A stretch of 64,000 nt of DNA from Phycisphaerales bacterium (GTDB taxonomy: Bacteria > Planctomycetota > Phycisphaerae > Phycisphaerales > UBA1924). The notes under the pieces are model-generated. The model ran no database searches and was not told where the DNA came from. It saw only the letters and a program-made list of their open reading frames with translations. Position 1 is the first letter of the stretch; the number at the start of each line of letters is the position of its first letter. The stretch is from assembly GCA_029213305.1 (NCBI GenBank), contig JARGPA010000018.1, positions 1 to 64,000 of the forward strand. Direction: 5' to 3'. Position numbers and translations under genes: made by a program. This document shows, piece after piece, positions 1 to 9,082 of the stretch.

Positions 1-135
1 GCTGGGGAGAAATCGATCAACCCATGGCACGGGCGCGATCATTCCCAACGGCTATACATGATGCTAGTGCTTTCGATCTGGAGTAAGTGGCTCGATCGAA
101 TCCGAAGTGAGCCAATCATCCAATCTCACGATTGA
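1..135 (+). CDS. C-terminal end of probable asparagine synthase (partial)
   Basis: Frame 1 is open from the first base to a TGA at 133-135, giving about 44 residues that include PWHGRDHSQRLYMMLVLSIW. The pattern of a Gly-Arg-Asp-His-Ser stretch, then Arg-Leu and a hydrophobic helix ending in a Trp, resembles the last segment of glutamine-hydrolysing asparagine synthases of the AsnB type. The body of the gene lies outside the window. Its stop overlaps the tail of the convergent mechanosensitive channel gene by 10 bases. The family call rests on a short C-terminal tail and is tentative. Confidence 0.45.
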   Translation, partial: AGEKSINPWHGRDHSQRLYMMLVLSIWSKWLDRIRSEPIIQSHD

Positions 136-1049
136 GCGATTTTTCCGTTGAGATGAAGATCCATCTGTGGGAATGGGATTCCGATACCTGCTTGATCGAG
201 TGCGTATTTCACATCTCTTGTGAGTTGATCTGTTACGCCCCAGAAGTCTTCAGCCTTGGCCCAAACACGGATGGACCAATCGATTGACGAACCTCCGAGT
301 CCAGTCAATACAACTGCAGCTTCAGGATCGTCCATGACATTCTCGCATGCCTTTGCAGTCGCAAGTAAGATCTCGCGAGTTTTATCCACATCAGCGCTGT
401 AATCTGTCCCGACTGAAACCGCGACTCGACGAGTTGTGTGATAGGACACATTTTCGATTGTGCCATCAAAGATTGTAGAGTTTGGCGCAATGATTCTTCG
501 ATTATCTGGAGTATCGAATGTGGTTGTGAAGAGTCCAATCTCAAAGACTTTCCCAGTGACGCCTCCAGCGTTGACAACATCCCCCACTTTGAACGGGCGG
601 AAGAAGAGCAACATCACACCAGCCGCGACATTCCCAAGCATTCCTGAGAGCGCCATACCGATAGCGAATCCAGCTGCTGCGAGTACTGCTGCGAAGCTGG
701 TAGTTTCCACACCCAGAGTACCCAGAATTGCAATCCCACCTGCAAACAGGACGAGGTATCGAGCCATATTCCCAAGGAATCGAGAAAGTGTCTCTTCAAC
801 ATTCGCTTTTCGGCATGCTTTGGAAGTCAATCGACGGATCCAACCTGCAACGAACAGCACTGCAATGATCAGTACGAGAGCAAGCGCGACTGGTTTTCCC
901 ACAGATTCCCAGAGCAGAATCCATGTCCCGCTGCTCATATCACCCTCAGCAAGTCGTGTGACGAGCTCTCCGATTCCCGACACAACTGGGTTGGCTGCTT
1001 CTGCTTGGGCTTGATTCACGGTTTCGACAACTTCCTCTGCTTGAAACAT
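126..1049 (-). CDS. MscS-family small-conductance mechanosensitive channel
   Basis: The 307-residue product is an inner-membrane channel that opens under membrane tension to release solutes during hypo-osmotic shock. After a short periplasmic N-terminus come about three membrane helices (roughly residues 50-75, 90-112 and 117-150). The last is the Gly/Ala-rich pore helix with GMLGNVAAGVML, followed by the family hallmark FFRPFKVGDVV and a beta domain containing IAPNSTIFDGTIENVS. Length matches the minimal MscS type (about 280-310). The ATG is preceded by AGAGGATACTC, a good ribosome binding site. The gene stands alone, divergent from the amidase gene. Confidence 0.93.
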   Translation of the reverse strand: MFQAEEVVETVNQAQAEAANPVVSGIGELVTRLAEGDMSSGTWILLWESVGKPVALALVLIIAVLFVAGWIRRLTSKACRKANVEETLSRFLGNMARYLVLFAGGIAILGTLGVETTSFAAVLAAAGFAIGMALSGMLGNVAAGVMLLFFRPFKVGDVVNAGGVTGKVFEIGLFTTTFDTPDNRRIIAPNSTIFDGTIENVSYHTTRRVAVSVGTDYSADVDKTREILLATAKACENVMDDPEAAVVLTGLGGSSIDWSIRVWAKAEDFWGVTDQLTRDVKYALDQAGIGIPFPQMDLHLNGKIAQS

Positions 1050-1217
1050 GAGTATCCTCTTGACTTCTTTACACTCTCATTGCACAATTCGGATGAAAAC
1101 TCTGTTAGGATAGTTTTCATCGTTGTCCCTGAGCGAGTGTATCCTCAATGTGAGGGACTTGCCTAAACTTGATGATCAGATTGCACAGAACATCAGAGAT
1201 TTGCCGAAGATATTGAT

Positions 1218-2039
1218 GTGAATCAAAGCAACACCCCCCAATCAGATGATCGTAAGAGCGTCTCTCGGCGTGAAGCTCTTCGTGTAGCCGCGAAGATTGG
1301 TTCAACTGGAGTCGCTCTTGGAGGTCTGAGTGCACTCAGTGGATGTAACAGCTCTGCTCAAAAAAGAGTAAAAACACTCGGTGGCGCTATCGGGGATCCG
1401 ATCCCATCGGACCCGATTACCCGGACGAACAGACCTACTCCTGTTTATACACCCCCTCCGACAACTAAGGTTGCGATTGATCTCCCTCTCTCAGCGCTTC
1501 CATCTTTTGTTATTCCTCGATCTAAATGGACAAGTGCCCAACCTAAGCGCTGGCTCGCAGACCCAATGAATCGTGTGAGTCGGATTACTATCCACCACGA
1601 TGCGATTATGCCTGTCCCTACTGGTTCATACGCGGATTCGTTACGCAGAATGCAGTTGATCAGAACTGGACATCTCAATAATGGATGGGCAGATGTTGGA
1701 TACCATTTCGCAGTCGATCCAAGTGGACGCATCTTCCAAGCTCGTCCGTTGGAACTCCAAGGGGCACATGTCAAGAACAACAACCCAGGCAACTTAGGGA
1801 TTGTTGCATTTGGGAACTACGAGAAAATCAGACCAACTCAAGCAACTCTCAGTTCAATCAATAAACTGGTTGCGTATGCGATGGATCGATTCTCCGTTTC
1901 GATTTCGAATGTGCATACCCATCGCGAACTTCGAAGTACTGCTTGCCCTGGCAAGTACCTCCAGTCGCAGATGGTTTCAACAAGAGCACGCGGCGGCAAA
2001 CTCGCACTTGCTGTTGGGCAGCATGTTGAGCATTCCTGA
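1218..2039 (+). CDS. Tat-exported lipoprotein N-acetylmuramoyl-L-alanine amidase (PGRP/amidase_2 type)
   Basis: The 273-residue product probably cleaves the amide bond between MurNAc and the stem peptide of peptidoglycan outside the cytoplasm. The N-terminus carries a twin-arginine motif (SRREALRVA), a hydrophobic segment and a lipobox (LSALSGC), so it is likely a Tat-exported lipoprotein. A Pro-rich linker (about residues 55-90) leads to the amidase fold with ITIHHDA, the zinc-ligand region GYHFAVDPSGRIFQ, an HTHREL segment and TACPGKYL, all typical of amidase_2/PGRP domains. The start is GTG at 1218. An ATG two bases upstream is immediately followed by a stop. Confidence 0.85.
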   Translation: MNQSNTPQSDDRKSVSRREALRVAAKIGSTGVALGGLSALSGCNSSAQKRVKTLGGAIGDPIPSDPITRTNRPTPVYTPPPTTKVAIDLPLSALPSFVIPRSKWTSAQPKRWLADPMNRVSRITIHHDAIMPVPTGSYADSLRRMQLIRTGHLNNGWADVGYHFAVDPSGRIFQARPLELQGAHVKNNNPGNLGIVAFGNYEKIRPTQATLSSINKLVAYAMDRFSVSISNVHTHRELRSTACPGKYLQSQMVSTRARGGKLALAVGQHVEHS

Positions 2040-2072
2040 GTTCAACTCAATGTCTATATCTCACTCACTCGT

Positions 2073-2858
2073 TCAATGAGTTTCGAGTGTCATTGACTCT
2101 TTTTGATTCGCATTTCCAAAGATCGCAGATCCTACACGAACTAGATTTGCACCTTCTTCGATCGCGATCTCGTAGTCGCCGCTCATTCCCATTGAGAGTA
2201 GATCGAAATGTCCTTCGCCTATCCCATCTCGAACCATATCTTCGTAAAGCTCTCGGCAACGAATGAAATGCTCTCTTGATGCTTCAGGAGATTCAGCAAG
2301 CGGTGCCATTGTCATCAATCCACGAACGCGAACATTGATCATGGTATCGATCTGTTCTGCGATTGCTCCCGCGGCGGCGATCGGAACTCCAAACTTCGAC
2401 TCTTCGTTAGAGACATTTACTTGCAATAGCACATCCATAGTCAGATCCAGCTTGTTGGCGATTTGCTGAATTTCTTCTGCAAGACGCAAGCTATCTACTG
2501 AGTGCACTAGACGAACTAGATCCGCAATCTTGCGAACTTTGTTTCGCTGAAGATGCCCGATCATGTGCCAGCGTACGCCTGCAGCGGGATCAAAATCTGA
2601 ATGCTCGCCTGCGACTCTAGGATGGCGCTTCATTCGTTCGAGCCATTCATTGATTACGCTTGCGCGTTGAGAAAGTTGCTGGACTTTGTTTTCTCCAAAG
2701 TCTTGATGACCTAACTCGATAAGTTCCCGTATGTCTTCGGGTTCTGCAAACTTCGTAACTGCGATGAGATATACCGAGTCAGCAGAACGACCTGATCGTT
2801 TCGCTGCTTCAGCAACTCGTTGTTTAACTTCCGTGTATCGCTCTTTAAGATCAGACAT
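2073..2858 (-). CDS. YggS/PLPBP-family pyridoxal-phosphate homeostasis protein
   Basis: This is a PLP-binding protein that buffers vitamin B6 and amino-acid pools and has no proven catalytic activity. The sequence has the PLP-lysine region LIAVTKFAEPEDI, then FGENKVQQL, WHMIGHLQRNKVRKI, the repeat of small residues around GLMTMAP, and LSMGMSGDYEIAIEEGA near the C-terminus, all signatures of the family. I chose the ATG at 2858 because GGAGGTCAT lies directly upstream; the open frame extends five codons further. The usual length is about 230, so this one (261) is slightly long because of an insert after ERMKRHPRVAG. Confidence 0.92.
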   Translation of the reverse strand: MSDLKERYTEVKQRVAEAAKRSGRSADSVYLIAVTKFAEPEDIRELIELGHQDFGENKVQQLSQRASVINEWLERMKRHPRVAGEHSDFDPAAGVRWHMIGHLQRNKVRKIADLVRLVHSVDSLRLAEEIQQIANKLDLTMDVLLQVNVSNEESKFGVPIAAAGAIAEQIDTMINVRVRGLMTMAPLAESPEASREHFIRCRELYEDMVRDGIGEGHFDLLSMGMSGDYEIAIEEGANLVRVGSAIFGNANQKESMTLETH

Positions 2859-2956
2859 ATGACCTCCTGTCATGCATGGTCTGAAAAATGAATTGACTTA
2901 TTGACTGAATTATACCCGAAAACAGTGGAACTGACGGGGATTTTCGTTGCGTTCCT

Positions 2957-3238
2957 TTAAGGAGATCCGGTCCAACTCCCTCTGCGATCTGGATCAGTTG
3001 GAGCATCAGTCCCCGTCGTCTCCGGCTTTGCCTTCCATCGTCCGTAACCAAGTTGAGCATCCTTCTCTGTCGGATCTTGTGCGTCACCAGTGAGTTCAAA
3101 GCGGGAATCAAGAGATTCGTCTGCACCTGACGCCTCGCGGACTTCAACGCGTCTTTGTTGCAACTCACAACCAGTAAACACTGCTATGACAAACAAATAC
3201 GACACATTTCGCAAAATGGTTTTTTTCTCAATCTTCAT
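2957..3238 (-). CDS. Small predicted lipoprotein, unknown function
   Basis: This encodes about 93 residues. The N-terminus MKIEKKTILRN is basic, followed by a hydrophobic stretch and the lipobox VFTGC, so the mature protein should begin with a lipid-modified Cys and sit on a membrane. The remainder is polar and acidic, ending with a Pro/Gly/Asp-rich tail, and has no recognisable domain. The start was placed at the Met just before the basic segment; five more codons precede it in the open frame. It lies between slyX and the yggS-like gene on the same strand. Confidence 0.6.
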   Translation of the reverse strand: MKIEKKTILRNVSYLFVIAVFTGCELQQRRVEVREASGADESLDSRFELTGDAQDPTEKDAQLGYGRWKAKPETTGTDAPTDPDRRGSWTGSP

Positions 3239-3303
3239 ATCATGAGTATACACATCTACCTTGAGAGTGCAATCTGTAACATCTTGTACATTAGAGATAT
3301 GTT

Positions 3304-3552
3304 TTACAAAGGGTCCTTTGGAATATCAGGCCCAGCACTGTGAGGTGGAGGTACATTTCCAGGATCTTCTCCTACCCGATCATCGAGCTCACTGAGTCTT
3401 GATTCAAGAACAGCCATGCGACGAGAAAGCCCGAGCATGAGTTTATTGATCTCTGTCACTTCTTTTGAGAGTATTTCGATCGTGTGATCTTGATATCCGG
3501 CGGACTCTTCGAGTTTGCGGATTCGATCTTGATTCTTGGATTGATCGCTCAT
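3304..3552 (-). CDS. slyX: SlyX-family protein
   Basis: The 82-residue product is a short coiled-coil protein of the SlyX family, whose cellular role is unknown. A heptad-like helix runs from about residue 8 to 60 (RIRKLEESAGYQDHTIEILS, then KEVTEINKLM). It ends with a Pro-rich tail that carries the PPPH motif usual for SlyX. Length is typical (about 70-80). It is likely a solitary gene, or co-transcribed with the small lipoprotein downstream. Confidence 0.8.
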   Translation of the reverse strand: MSDQSKNQDRIRKLEESAGYQDHTIEILSKEVTEINKLMLGLSRRMAVLESRLSELDDRVGEDPGNVPPPHSAGPDIPKDPL

Positions 3553-3629
3553 TCCAGAGTTTATGCAGAATAACCGTGTTACTCGGTGATGAAACCCGAA
3601 AACTTGCTCAGATCTTCATTGAATGAGTT

Positions 3630-4589
3630 TCAGCTTGCTTTCGCAATTTTTACCTGAGCGCCGTTGATGTCAGATGCCCGAACCATGTTGCGCCCTGACT
3701 TCTTTGCATCATACAGATTCCGATCTGCGAGCTCAATCATTGCAGCAGGTGTGCATTGAATCCCCGCACCGTCTGTTGCTCCCACGATCCCGATTGAAAT
3801 GGTCACTGGGCGCCCAGGATGCTGCGCCCAAGTAGTCGCTTCACATCGTTCGCGGATTCGATCACAAAGCGTGAAAGCGTCTGCAGGTGATGTCTCAGGC
3901 ATGATAAGCACGAACTCTTCACCTCCATATCGACATGCGATATCTGAGGATCGACATTCCTGAACTGCGATCTTGGCAACACCCGCAATCACTGTATCAC
4001 CAGCGGGATGTCCGAAGGTGTCATTGATTGATTTGAAATGATCCAGATCCATCAATGCGATTGAAAGAGGATGTCCATGACGAATCGCTCGATCATACTC
4101 TTCTTTGAATCGATCGTCGAAAAATGATCGATTGTACAACTCGCTCAGGCCATCGATTTGAGCTTTCTGTGAGAGCATTTTCATCAACGCGGACATTTTT
4201 AAGGATGAACGCACTCGAGCTCTGAGCTCAGTAAGCTCAAATGGTTTTGTTACAAAATCGATTGCTCCAAGATCGAATGCAGTTACTTTATCTTGTGATG
4301 AATCCATCCCTGAGAGGACGATTACTGGAATGTCCTTTGTTTTCGCTTCTTCTTTTAATGCACGAAGGGTTTCAAACCCATCCATCACAGGCATATCAAG
4401 ATCTAGTAAAATCAGCGCAGGGGAATCTTCGACAGCGCGTTCGAATCCGTTTTTGCCGTTAAACTCACCAATCAATGAGATCGATTCAGATCTCATCCGT
4501 GCATCCAACAGACGATGGACAAACTGAGAGTCATCGATGAGAAGCACAACCGGAGTTGTATCGAGTTGTAGATCTTTTGGATCAACCAT
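3630..4589 (-). CDS. Response regulator fused to GGDEF diguanylate cyclase
   Basis: The 319-residue cytosolic signalling protein has an N-terminal receiver domain (about 13-130; acidic pair LLIDD, phospho-acceptor D63 in LLDLDMPVMDG, conserved Lys in FVTKPF) and a C-terminal GGDEF domain (about 140-305). The active-site motif is GGEEF at 222-226. An RSSD inhibitory site (213-216) sits five residues upstream, so the enzyme should both make cyclic di-GMP and be feedback-inhibited by it. The layout is PleD-like with a single receiver. The Hpt gene lies 67 bases upstream on the same strand. No histidine kinase is present in the window. Confidence 0.93.
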   Translation of the reverse strand: MVDPKDLQLDTTPVVLLIDDSQFVHRLLDARMRSESISLIGEFNGKNGFERAVEDSPALILLDLDMPVMDGFETLRALKEEAKTKDIPVIVLSGMDSSQDKVTAFDLGAIDFVTKPFELTELRARVRSSLKMSALMKMLSQKAQIDGLSELYNRSFFDDRFKEEYDRAIRHGHPLSIALMDLDHFKSINDTFGHPAGDTVIAGVAKIAVQECRSSDIACRYGGEEFVLIMPETSPADAFTLCDRIRERCEATTWAQHPGRPVTISIGIVGATDGAGIQCTPAAMIELADRNLYDAKKSGRNMVRASDINGAQVKIAKAS

Positions 4590-4656
4590 GGAGTCTATAA
4601 ATCTCTTTAATCACATGCGAACGAGCGAGTAGGCCGAATAGATTTTCATTTTCACT

Positions 4657-4998
4657 CTAATGAGAGTTCTTTGATTGTGAAATATACGACTGACAGAGTG
4701 AGATTAGATTCTCTACCTCTGCACGAACAAGATTGACATCCTCTTCTGATTGATCAAGTGCACGAATACTGCCCTCGAGCTTTGCAGCTGCAGAACCAAT
4801 GAGTGGAAATCCAAACCCTGGTGCAGCGCCCTTGAGTTGATGAGCAAGACGACCAAGTTGCTCGACATCATCTGATGACGAAGCTTGATTAATTGCGTCT
4901 ACACGTTCTGGGAGTTCGCCTAGGAAATACTCAATGAGTTCAGCGTCCTCAGAGTCATTGATATCGAGGCTAAATGCATTTGGATCAGGTGCGTTCAT
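4657..4998 (-). CDS. Hpt (histidine phosphotransfer) domain protein
   Basis: This encodes a 113-residue single-domain phosphorelay protein. The helix LGRLAHQLKGAAPGFGF contains the phospho-accepting H53 in the standard HxLKG context, with a second helix IGSAAAKLEGSIRALDQ behind it. I placed the start at 4998 because CAGGAGAATT precedes that ATG; the longer frame adds 17 unlikely residues. It probably relays phosphate to the receiver of the GGDEF protein encoded just downstream. That partnership is inferred from proximity only. Confidence 0.85.
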   Translation of the reverse strand: MNAPDPNAFSLDINDSEDAELIEYFLGELPERVDAINQASSSDDVEQLGRLAHQLKGAAPGFGFPLIGSAAAKLEGSIRALDQSEEDVNLVRAEVENLISLCQSYISQSKNSH

Positions 4999-5218
4999 CA
5001 GAATTCTCCTGAATCGTTCATCGGTTGAAATAGAGGGGTGATTTACCACTAGGAATGATCTGCCTCCTGATTGAGCTCGCAGGATATCTACAAGCCTTCC
5101 AGACGGACCACTTTACTATTTCTAAAAAGAGCTCACTATCTTCTTATCGTTATCGGATGTACCAATGCATTGAATGTGCTATCAATATAGTGTGAAGAAC
5201 AAACCCAACATTGAGAGA

Positions 5219-5920
5219 ATGTCTGATCTGATCCCAATCTCAGATCGAGCGAAGAATGCTCCTTTCCGTTTATTCTTTGGAGGATCCTTCGATCCCCCAC
5301 ATCAAGGGCATTGCCGACTCGCAAGAGCAATCGCAAATGAACTCTCTATCAAAACACGAGTAATCTATGTCCCTGCAGCACGATCTCCATTCAAAGATCA
5401 ACATCCGACATCAAGCAAACATCGATTGAATATGTTAAATCTCGCACTTGCTGAATATGAAGAATGGGAAGAATGGGAAGTCTGGGAACAAGAGCTCTCT
5501 GATTCCAAGCTTAATCCATCCAAACCGAGCTATTGGGCAGACACTTGGCAAATAGTAAATCAGATGAATCTCGATGGGACTAACGCATTCCTTATTGGCG
5601 CAGATCAACTACTCTCTCTGCATCGTTGGCGTAAGTATACAGAGTTCTGGCAAGACGCTGTTGTGATGTTGCGCGCATCAGACAAAGCAACTCAAGAGTC
5701 TCCTGCACAACTAATAGATCAACTGCGTGAGCTTGAAATCTGGAATGATGAAGAACTGAAGTACTGGGAATCCCGGATTGTGAGCACACCCACTATTGAA
5801 GCATCGTCGACTTTCATTCGAGAATCACTCAAGGACTCATCTAAAAGAAACTCCCCGATCAAAGGACTTGATCAGGGAGTACATGATTACATTCTCACAA
5901 ACAATCTATATCTCACTTAA
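5219..5920 (+). CDS. nadD: Nicotinate-nucleotide adenylyltransferase
   Basis: This enzyme adenylates nicotinate mononucleotide with ATP to make deamido-NAD in NAD biosynthesis. The sequence has the nucleotidyltransferase signature LFFGGSFDPPHQGH near residue 20, the SPFKDQHPTSSKHR region, LIGADQLLSLHRW and the C-terminal ISSTxIR-like STFIRESL. The start at 5219 is preceded by GAGAG. An insert in the middle (about residues 78-95, EYEEWEEWEVWEQELS) is encoded partly by a 9-base tandem repeat. The gene converges on metK with a 20-base gap. Confidence 0.93.
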   Translation: MSDLIPISDRAKNAPFRLFFGGSFDPPHQGHCRLARAIANELSIKTRVIYVPAARSPFKDQHPTSSKHRLNMLNLALAEYEEWEEWEVWEQELSDSKLNPSKPSYWADTWQIVNQMNLDGTNAFLIGADQLLSLHRWRKYTEFWQDAVVMLRASDKATQESPAQLIDQLRELEIWNDEELKYWESRIVSTPTIEASSTFIRESLKDSSKRNSPIKGLDQGVHDYILTNNLYLT

Positions 5921-5940
5921 AGTGAAGAAACTTAGATTTG

Positions 5941-7122
5941 TTAAACGCTTGCAGTTTGACAGTTGCATGCTTCTTTGAGTGCATCTGCTTTATCAGTCTT
6001 TTCCCAGTTAAAGAAGTTGAGCCCGTTCTTCTCGGATGGTTTTCTACCAAAGTGTCCGTGACGAGCAGACTTTCTATAGATCGGATTACGAAGCTCGAGT
6101 GTTTCAATGATTCCTCGTGGAGTCAATGGGAATACTTTGCGCACAGCATCCGAGATTTTGTTCTCATCACATTTGGAAGTTCCGAAAGTATCGATGTACA
6201 CACTGGTTGGTTCAGCAACACCGATTGCGTATGAGAGTTGAACTTCACATTCGTCCGCAAGATCTGCAGCCACGATGTTCTTGGCGATGTAACGAGCCAT
6301 GTACGCTGCAGAGCGATCAACTTTCGTTGGATCTTTACCACTGAATGCCCCACCGCCGTGTCGGCCACGGCCGCCGTAGGTGTCAACGATAATCTTGCGA
6401 CCTGTGAGTCCACAGTCTCCGTGCGGTCCACCGATTTCGAATCGTCCAGTTGGGTTCACATGGACTTTGATTCCGGGATTCCAGAGTTCGCCGAGTACTG
6501 GTTTGATAATGTGATCGATCACTTCACGAGCAAGTTGGTCTTGACGATCGTTCCACGATTTATCGTGCTGTGTTGAAAGAACCACTGTGTCCACTCGCAC
6601 TGGTTTTCCATGATCATATTCAACAGTGACTTGGCTCTTTGCGTCAGGACGAAGACCTGGGATGGTATCGTTTCGACGAACATGAGCTTGCTGTGCGACG
6701 AGTTTGTGGCTCAGCATAATCGGTAGCGGCATGAGCTCTTCAGTCTCTTTACATGCAAACCCGAACATCATCCCTTGATCGCCGGCGCCTTCTTTGTTTA
6801 CGCCTTGTGCGATGTCTGGAGATTGCTGATTGATTGATACCATCACAGCACATGATTCTGCATCGAATCTCATGTCACCGTCGTTGTATCCGATATCGCG
6901 GATGACTCCGCGGACGATATCTGGGATGTCTACATAGCCCTCAGTTGTGACTTCACCTGCGATGACTGCCATACCGGTTGAAACCATGGTTTCAACCGCA
7001 ACGCGTGAGTAGGGATCATTTGCAAGCATTGCGTCAAGAATCGCGTCTGAGATCTGATCAGAAACTTTATCTGGGTGTCCCATGGAGACGGATTCTGATG
7101 TAAAGAGCTGGGTGTCTGGCAT
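5941..7122 (-). CDS. metK: S-adenosylmethionine synthetase
   Basis: The 393-residue enzyme makes S-adenosylmethionine from methionine and ATP. Visible signatures are the N-terminal [20 protein letters not shown], the ATP-binding [12 protein letters not shown] and the phosphate-binding [19 protein letters not shown]. Length is standard (about 385-400). AAGGATATTCAAA precedes the ATG. I looked upstream (7123-7368) for a SAM riboswitch and did not recognise one. Confidence 0.98.
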   Translation of the reverse strand: MPDTQLFTSESVSMGHPDKVSDQISDAILDAMLANDPYSRVAVETMVSTGMAVIAGEVTTEGYVDIPDIVRGVIRDIGYNDGDMRFDAESCAVMVSINQQSPDIAQGVNKEGAGDQGMMFGFACKETEELMPLPIMLSHKLVAQQAHVRRNDTIPGLRPDAKSQVTVEYDHGKPVRVDTVVLSTQHDKSWNDRQDQLAREVIDHIIKPVLGELWNPGIKVHVNPTGRFEIGGPHGDCGLTGRKIIVDTYGGRGRHGGGAFSGKDPTKVDRSAAYMARYIAKNIVAADLADECEVQLSYAIGVAEPTSVYIDTFGTSKCDENKISDAVRKVFPLTPRGIIETLELRNPIYRKSARHGHFGRKPSEKNGLNFFNWEKTDKADALKEACNCQTASV

Positions 7123-7368
7123 TTTGAATATCCTTCGAGTTAGCCGATGATTCGGATGAGAGGATTATAGCCCAAATCCCATCCACTTTGGGATCCGAAT
7201 CGAGCAAGAGTTTGAAACTGTGATTCTCAGAATCATCATCGAGGTTGAGAGGATTATTCTCTTCAATTTCCACTCTGAGTCTCTTAGATCAACAACTTCT
7301 TGTGTACATCGTGATATCTGGTTGTCTGTGAATGAGCTATCAGTGAACTGCAGTCCTATTGTCTTTCC

Positions 7369-8478
7369 ATGGCTGCGAAAACCAAGCGTTCATCCACTGG
7401 TTCAAAGGGTCTTACTTACGCCGATTCGGGTGTCAGCATCGCTGCGGGCGATCGATTCGTAGGCTCAATTGGGTCACTTCTTCGACGGACCCATGGACAA
7501 CGAGTCATCGACAACCCTGGAGGATTCGCAGGGTTACTTCGACTCGATTACAACGAACAACTCTTCAAACACAACTACAAGGATCCAGTCCTCGTTGCGT
7601 GCGCAGATGGTGTAGGCACAAAGGTCCATCTCGCAATCGAGATGAACAAGCATGACACAGTAGGTATTGATCTCGTAGCAATGAATGTCAATGACCTGAT
7701 CGTTCAAGGCGCAGAACCATTGTTGTTCCTCGATTACATCGCAGTTCACGCCGTTGATCAACAAGTTCTATATGACATCGTCAAAGGGATATCAGATGGG
7801 TGCAAGCTCGCAGGATGCGCACTCATCGGCGGCGAAACTGCAGAGATGAATGATCTCTACCAAGAGAATGACTATGACCTGGCGGGGTTTAGTGTTGGAG
7901 TTGTTGAACTCAAGAAAGCAACGAACCCACTTCGCGTAGAACCTGATGATATTGTCATTGGTCTAGAGAGTAGTGGAGTCCACTCGAACGGGTATTCTTT
8001 GGTTCGTAAAGTTCTAAAACATGCAAAGCTCAAACTTGACAAGGTGTATCCCGAACTGGAAACAGATCGCACGCTCGGCGAAGTCCTGCTCGAACCCACA
8101 CGCATTTATGCAGACTCGATCGTCAAACTTCTCAGATCATACAAAGTAAAGAAGATCATCTCAGGCATGGCGCACATTACCGGCGGCGGCATGGAAGGGA
8201 ACCTGAATCGCTCACTCCATGATGGAGTCGATGCAGTGATCGATGAACGCTCATGGGAAGTGCCTCCGATCTTTGATCTACTTCAGAAACACGGAAACAT
8301 TGAAGAAGCAGAAATGCGTCAAGTCTTCAACATGGGGATTGGATATTGCCTGATTGTTCGACCTAGCTTTGCTGATGCGGTCATCCGCAGACTTGAGAAG
8401 TCAGGCGAAAAACCCCATGTGGTCGGCATAATCAAAGCAGGCTCAGGTAAAGTGAAAATTAAAAATCGCCGTAAATAA
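7369..8478 (+). CDS. purM: Phosphoribosylformylglycinamidine cyclo-ligase (AIR synthetase)
   Basis: The 369-residue enzyme closes the imidazole ring in purine synthesis: FGAM plus ATP gives AIR. Family landmarks are LTYADSGVSIAAGD at the N-terminus, VACADGVGTKVHLA, GIDLVAMNVNDLIVQGAEPL, ALIGGETAEM, GLESSGVHSNGYSLVRKV and MAHITGGGMEGNL. Length is close to the bacterial norm (about 345), with a short basic N-terminal extension. No strong ribosome binding site is visible before the ATG. It is divergent from metK. Confidence 0.97.
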   Translation: MAAKTKRSSTGSKGLTYADSGVSIAAGDRFVGSIGSLLRRTHGQRVIDNPGGFAGLLRLDYNEQLFKHNYKDPVLVACADGVGTKVHLAIEMNKHDTVGIDLVAMNVNDLIVQGAEPLLFLDYIAVHAVDQQVLYDIVKGISDGCKLAGCALIGGETAEMNDLYQENDYDLAGFSVGVVELKKATNPLRVEPDDIVIGLESSGVHSNGYSLVRKVLKHAKLKLDKVYPELETDRTLGEVLLEPTRIYADSIVKLLRSYKVKKIISGMAHITGGGMEGNLNRSLHDGVDAVIDERSWEVPPIFDLLQKHGNIEEAEMRQVFNMGIGYCLIVRPSFADAVIRRLEKSGEKPHVVGIIKAGSGKVKIKNRRK

Positions 8479-8507
8479 TCTGTACCTCTGGGTACTGTTT
8501 CAATAAT

Positions 8508-8536
8508 TTGCGAAATCTAATATCAAGCCCTACTAT
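8508..8536 (+). promoter_or_regulatory. Possible sigma70-type promoter for mscL
   Basis: TTGCGA at 8508-8513 and TACTAT at 8531-8536 are separated by 17 bases and lie about 70 bases upstream of the mscL start. Each hexamer matches the consensus at four of six positions, so this is only a plausible site. Confidence 0.35.
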
Positions 8537-8608
8537 TCTTTCGGGACATCAACCAAGTCATAACTTCGGTTGAGCACTTTTTACTATCCTACATGGAGAG
8601 GAACACTC

Positions 8609-9058
8609 ATGGGTTTTATCAAAGAATTCAAAGACTTTGCTGTCAAAGGCAATGTGATGGACATGGCCGTCGGTATCATTATCGGTGCGGCATTCGGAAC
8701 AATTATCAAATCAGCAATTGATGATGTAATCATGCCACTCGTTGGTTCGGTAGTCGGCGATGTCGATTTCACAAACATCTACATTCCGCTGAGCGAAGCT
8801 GTTACAGCAGCAAAGGAAGCGAACCCATCACTTCCACTTGCAGAAGCAAAGGACCTTGGTTCAGTGCTCGCGATCGGTAACTTTATTACGATCTTGATCA
8901 ACTTCCTGATCCTTGCATTCGTTATCTTCATGATGGTAAAGATGATGAACAAAGCAAAGGCAAACTTCGAGAAAGAACAAGAAGCTGCACCACCAGCAGC
9001 GCCAGCAGCAGATGTTGTCTTGCTTGGTGAGATCCGCGATCTTCTCAAGAAGGACTAA
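8609..9058 (+). CDS. mscL: Large-conductance mechanosensitive channel
   Basis: The 149-residue protein forms the homopentameric MscL emergency pressure valve of the inner membrane. It starts with the amphipathic [20 protein letters not shown], continues into TM1 with [15 protein letters not shown], has a periplasmic loop of about 45 residues, TM2 (about 87-110, [19 protein letters not shown]), a charged stretch and a C-terminal helix after an Ala/Pro linker. The start follows GAGAGGAACACTC; the open frame extends 13 codons further upstream without support. A strong terminator follows. Confidence 0.96.
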   Translation: MGFIKEFKDFAVKGNVMDMAVGIIIGAAFGTIIKSAIDDVIMPLVGSVVGDVDFTNIYIPLSEAVTAAKEANPSLPLAEAKDLGSVLAIGNFITILINFLILAFVIFMMVKMMNKAKANFEKEQEAAPPAAPAADVVLLGEIRDLLKKD

Positions 9059-9082
9059 TCGTCCTATCAACTAAAACTTATG

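Noticed and set aside
460-1014. 184-codon plus-strand frame opposite the MscS gene
   Set aside because: Antisense reading with Ser/Pro/Ala bias and no domain; the minus-strand MscS has clear family motifs.
2066-2089. CACTCG/CGAGTG inverted repeat between the amidase and yggS-like genes
   Set aside because: Six-pair stem with a twelve-base loop that enters the coding region and lacks a T tract.
5174-5218. Longer N-terminus for NadD
   Set aside because: The added 15 residues precede the conserved start and have no ribosome binding site, whereas GAGAG precedes the ATG at 5219.
7123-7368. SAM riboswitch upstream of metK
   Set aside because: I could not find the conserved core or a convincing multi-helix fold in the 246 bases shared with purM.
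8482-8495. Short hairpin GTACC-TCTG-GGTAC after purM
   Set aside because: Only five base pairs and no real T run, so not a reliable terminator.
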